A stretch of DNA of 64,000 nucleotides from Liopterus haemorrhoidalis (lineage: Eukaryota; Arthropoda; Insecta; Coleoptera; Dytiscidae): contig OZ020618.1 of assembly GCA_963971575.1 (NCBI GenBank), forward strand, positions 47,816,509 to 47,880,508, written 5' to 3'. Both the position numbers and the translations under genes were made by a program. This document shows, piece after piece, positions 60,592 to 64,000 of this stretch (its first letter is position 1; each line of letters opens with the position of its first letter). Below the pieces are notes generated by a model. The model was not told where the DNA came from and did not search any database. It was given only the letters and a program-made list of their open reading frames with translations.

Positions 60592-62843
60592 ACACTTCAC
60601 TCTATAAGTCTCCGGTCTGACATATATATGGCAACACTGTTGACAGACCCATATGATTTCTGGATAGTACCAACCTTCAAACGATACGTGTGAAAATTTC
60701 ATGACATTCTGACAATTAGTTTAGAGGTTACAGTGGTTTTAGTGACTCCAGTTTTGTAATTTTCAAAAGAATTGATAAAAAAGAATTTCGTGTGTTGATT
60801 AAACATTGTTTTTTGATGGGGAAAAAAATACTGTTGAAGCCAAACAGTGGCTTGATAAGTGTTATAAAGACTCTGCACCAGGCAAATCAACTATTACTGA
60901 TTGGTATGCTGAATTTAAACGCGGTCGTACAAACACCGATGATACTGAACGCTCTGGTCGCCCAAAATCGGCAGTTGTTCCGGAAAACATAAAAAAAGTC
61001 CATAAAATAATTTTGAAAGACCGTAAAGTGAAGTTGCGTGAGATAGATGACACCTTAAAGATATCAGAAGGTAGTGTGTTTACAATTTTACACGAAAATT
61101 TGAGCATGCGTTGATTACTTTCAACGCGTCGACGATTCAGACCGCTGTTTGGAGCTGTTCAAACGAGATAAAAAGGATTTCTTGCGTCAGTATGTGACAA
61201 TGGATGAAACATGGATTCACTACTACACACCTGAATTAAAAAGATCGTCAGCTGAGTGGACGCACTCGGTGAGTCGTCCAAAGCGACCAAATACTCAAAA
61301 GTCAGCTGGCAAGGTTATGGCATCCGTATTTTGGGACGCGCATGGTATTTTGTTTATCGACTATCTTGAGACAGGTAAAACTATCAATAGCGAATACTAC
61401 ATGGCATTATTGGATCGATTGAGTGTAGTAATCAAGAAAAAACGGCTTCACATGCAAAAGAAAACAGTGCTCTTTCACCAAGACAACGCCCCGTGTCACA
61501 AGTCGATGAAAACGATGGTTAAATTGAATGAATTACGCTTCGAATTGCTTCCTCACCCACCGTGCTCTCCAGATCTGGCCTCCAGCGACTACTGGCTTTT
61601 TGCAGACCTCAAAAAGATGCTCCAGGGAAAGAAATTTGACTTAAATGAAGAAGTGATTGCCGAAACGGAGTCCTATTTGGAGAAAGACAAATCGTTCTAC
61701 AAAGAAGACGTCGAAAAGTTAGAGGAGCGTTGAAATGAATTTTTGTGAAAAAATGGATATTACTCGTGAAGGTTTTCGTTAGATGATTTTTTACGATTTT
61801 AGTAAAGGCCTAACTCAACAACAATGCATAGATTCGCTTCGTTCAACTTTTGGTAATGAAGCACCATCAGAAAAGACTGTTTACAATTGGTTTGCAGAAT
61901 TTCGCCGTGTTCGTGCGTTTGTCAGTGATGAATCTCATGAACGTCGACAAAAATCGGTTGTGATTCAAAAAAACATCGATGCTATGCGCAAAATGATTGA
62001 AGAAGATCGGCATGTGACTTACCGTGGAAGAGAAGCATCCTTTGGCATATCGCAGACTGCAATACATTCGATTTTGCATGAACATTTAGCTGTGAAAAAG
62101 ATCTGTTCCCAGATGGATTCCGCATAATTTGACCGGGGCTCAAAAAAAGACTCGCATAGGCACTGCAAAATCCATATACAACATCGATACAGGTGACGAA
62201 ACTTGGATTTATTCATATGAACCGGAAACTAAGCAACAATCCACTGTTTGGGTCTTCCAAGATGAACCGAAACCCACACAAGTTGTTCGTTTACGAAGCA
62301 CTTCCAATAAAATGATGGCTTGTTTCTTCGGTTGTGCTAGATCAAAAGTTGACTGGACATGTCGCAACTATTCCTTTAGAGTATTGGAGAACACTTAATA
62401 CTACAATACAACAATTTGTTTGCCAGAAGTCATCGACAAAATCAGGAAAAACAACCAAAAACGTCGCATCATTCTTCATCATGACAATGCAAGCTCCCAC
62501 ACTGCACGTCAAACAATTAATTATTTGAAGCAGAAAAACATCGAATTAATGTCATTTCCCGTATTCACCTGATTCATCCCCTAACGACTTTTATGTTCCC
62601 CAATGTTAAATATAAAATGCGTGGACAACGATTTTCATCACCTCAAAGAAGCTGTTGAAGCCTTCGAAAACCATGTTTTTGAGGTACCAAATTCAGAGTG
62701 GAAAAAAAGTTTCGAGAATTAGTTTGAACGCATGCAAAAGTGCATAAATCTTAAAGGCGAATATTTTGAAAAGCAATAAAACAGTACAAAAAAATTTTTT
62801 TTTTCTTTCTTAGTTTTTGTAAAAATTTAAAAAGTAGCCCTCG
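60592..62843 (+). mobile_element. Chimera of mariner family A (5' part) and family B (3' part)
   Basis: The left end ACACTTCACTCTATAAGTCT belongs to family A (see 34761-36011), and its transposase is readable in pieces: PGKSTITDWYAEFKRGRTN, VTMDETWIHYYTPELK (first Asp), FHQDNAPCHKSMK (second Asp) and DLASSDYWLF (third Asp). At about 61735-61746 it changes to family B (see 12272-13538): MDITREGF, SKGLTQQQCIDSLRSTFGNE and GDETWIYSYEPETKQQSTVW. The family B right end AAAGTAGCCCTCG closes at 62843. The A right end and the B left end with its 5' leader are missing. Both transposases carry frameshifts. TA flanks the whole. Confidence 0.9.
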
Positions 62844-62845
62844 TA

Positions 62846-63551
62846 TGAAGAATAGGCGTGGGGTTACTGTTTAATCTGCTCTGGGGCGGTGAAAAGTGGG
62901 TTTGCACACGAGCGGCTAAGTACCCAGGGATCGGCACTGGTTGTAGGAATGCTGTATCATCACTACGTAATTTTAAACTATTAAAATTATTCTAAGAAAG
63001 CTATATTTGGTCGTAATAAGTGCATCAATTTTAAGTACTATGAACTAAAACAATAATTAAAACAAATAATGATATCTAATAGAGTCAATAAAACTGTTTT
63101 TCCAACGAAAATAAATGTACTAACATAAAATGAAAAACAACGTTGACGACTATTATATTAAATTTATCTAGTATAATATTAACAAAGATAAAGATTCTTC
63201 TAAATATTTGTGTAGGATTAACAAATACTTCAAGGAAACCTGTTGCTTAGTTTCACAAAATTATTTGTAGATCAGCTGTAAAAACAATTATTTAAGAGAT
63301 GACATCACATTTCCTATTAAAAAAAATTTTTATGCATTGTTAACGGAGATAATAAAAGTAATTCTCGAAATATAATTCAGTCAGAAAAATGTATGAATCA
63401 TTATTTATATATTTGGACACCACAGACATGGTCCTTTTTGTTTCCGTAGGCAAACGTACATTAACATACACACTAACACACTTAATTATTAACAATAATC
63501 AAACAAATATTGTAAATTTTCTTATTCACAAACACATCTATATATACAGGA
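62846..63551. other. No gene seen
   Basis: AT-rich flank. A short GC-richer patch (GAAAAGTGGGTTTGCACACG, near 62890) has no identifiable coding or repeat role. Confidence 0.4.
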
Positions 63552-64000
63552 TGTTTGTTTGAAACGGGGCACCCCGAAAATCTCCTTTATTTGTAAAGAT
63601 ACAAAAAATCTTCAGAACAAAAGTTGAACTAGACAAAAAGGCCCATCTAAAGGTTACTATAAGAATTCTGAGGCACTTCCGGTTTCACCGGAAATGATGT
63701 CAACTTTTGATCTAGCATAGGGAATCGATAATTTTATATTTTTTTCCTAAAAGTACATTAAATTAGCTTTACAATGACACCAAAAAATCATATTTTTATG
63801 TTAACCATTTCAAAATGGCGACCATTTATTTACAAAATAATAATCAACATAAGTTTTACAAAATTGAACGTAGCAAGCTTTGAAAACAATAGTCTATACT
63901 TGCTTTTGTGATATCTTATTATTATTTATGTTAACGCAGGTTTACCCGTGTTTACGTTGGGATAAATACGCCTAGTGTGTAAGAAGCCTAAAACCAGTAA
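63552..64000 (+). mobile_element. Possible transposon end, cut by the window edge
   Basis: ACAGGATGTTTGTTTGAAAC followed by GGGGCACCCCGAAAATCTCC resembles the outer end of an inverted-repeat DNA transposon (TA just before it) and then reads as non-coding leader. The other end would lie beyond the window, so this cannot be confirmed. Confidence 0.35.

Overview
This is an insect (at minimum arthropod) nuclear genome window: AT-rich, genes split by GT-AG introns, and dominated by DNA transposons (mariner, Tc1, DD41D, hAT, MITEs), LINE fragments, tRNA-derived SINEs, minisatellites and long (CA)n tracts. There are no operons and no ribosome-binding sites, and I recognised no virus, CRISPR array or rRNA. 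Species and order cannot be fixed from the sequence alone.

Three host genes can be supported. (1) A plus-strand gene (30790-42184; six exons visible, 5' exon not found) encodes a four-helix membrane protein with a Ser/Thr/Pro-rich tail, most like the insect DUF4728/Pasiflora-type tetraspan family. (2) A minus-strand gene (48492-45193, two coding exons, 704 aa) encodes a USP38/USP35-type ubiquitin-specific protease with all catalytic residues and both zinc-binding CxxC pairs. It converges tail to tail with gene 1. (3) A minus-strand gene (60079-57407, last two exons visible) encodes a LITAF-domain membrane protein. Its last intron holds an intact DD41D transposon in the same orientation. Most coding exons of genes 1 and 3 are short and appear only in part, or in the wrong frame, as long ORFs.

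Layout. 0-5 kb: LINE tails, a 1.1-kb composite repeat and a broken multicopy ORF. 6.7-7.2 kb: GC-rich minisatellite. 8.7-11.3 kb: palindrome, TA-flanked MITEs and hAT MITEs. 12.3-13.5 kb: dead mariner. 14.7-19.3 kb: minisatellite, Tc1 remnant, a hAT MITE split by a composite repeat, and an older composite copy with a minisatellite. 20.0-22.3 kb: frameshifted DD41D element abutting a LINE reverse-transcriptase remnant. 23.6-25.5 kb: two (CA)n tracts of about 455 bp around a TTTA-rich stretch. 27.4-28.5 kb: composite repeat carrying a SINE. 30.8-42.2 kb: tetraspan gene with transposons in nearly every intron. 43-51.4 kb: USP38-like gene flanked by two direct copies of a 1.4-1.7 kb repeat. 52.7-55.4 kb: hAT, SINE, composite repeat and mariner remnants. 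56.4-62.8 kb: hAT MITE, LITAF gene, and a chimera of two mariner families.

The host genes show no functional clustering. The most unusual material is the repeat biology: a composite, Helentron-like element with interchangeable antisense tRNA-like modules; a minisatellite core shared by otherwise different hAT MITEs; filled and empty target sites within one window; and a transposase that still looks intact.
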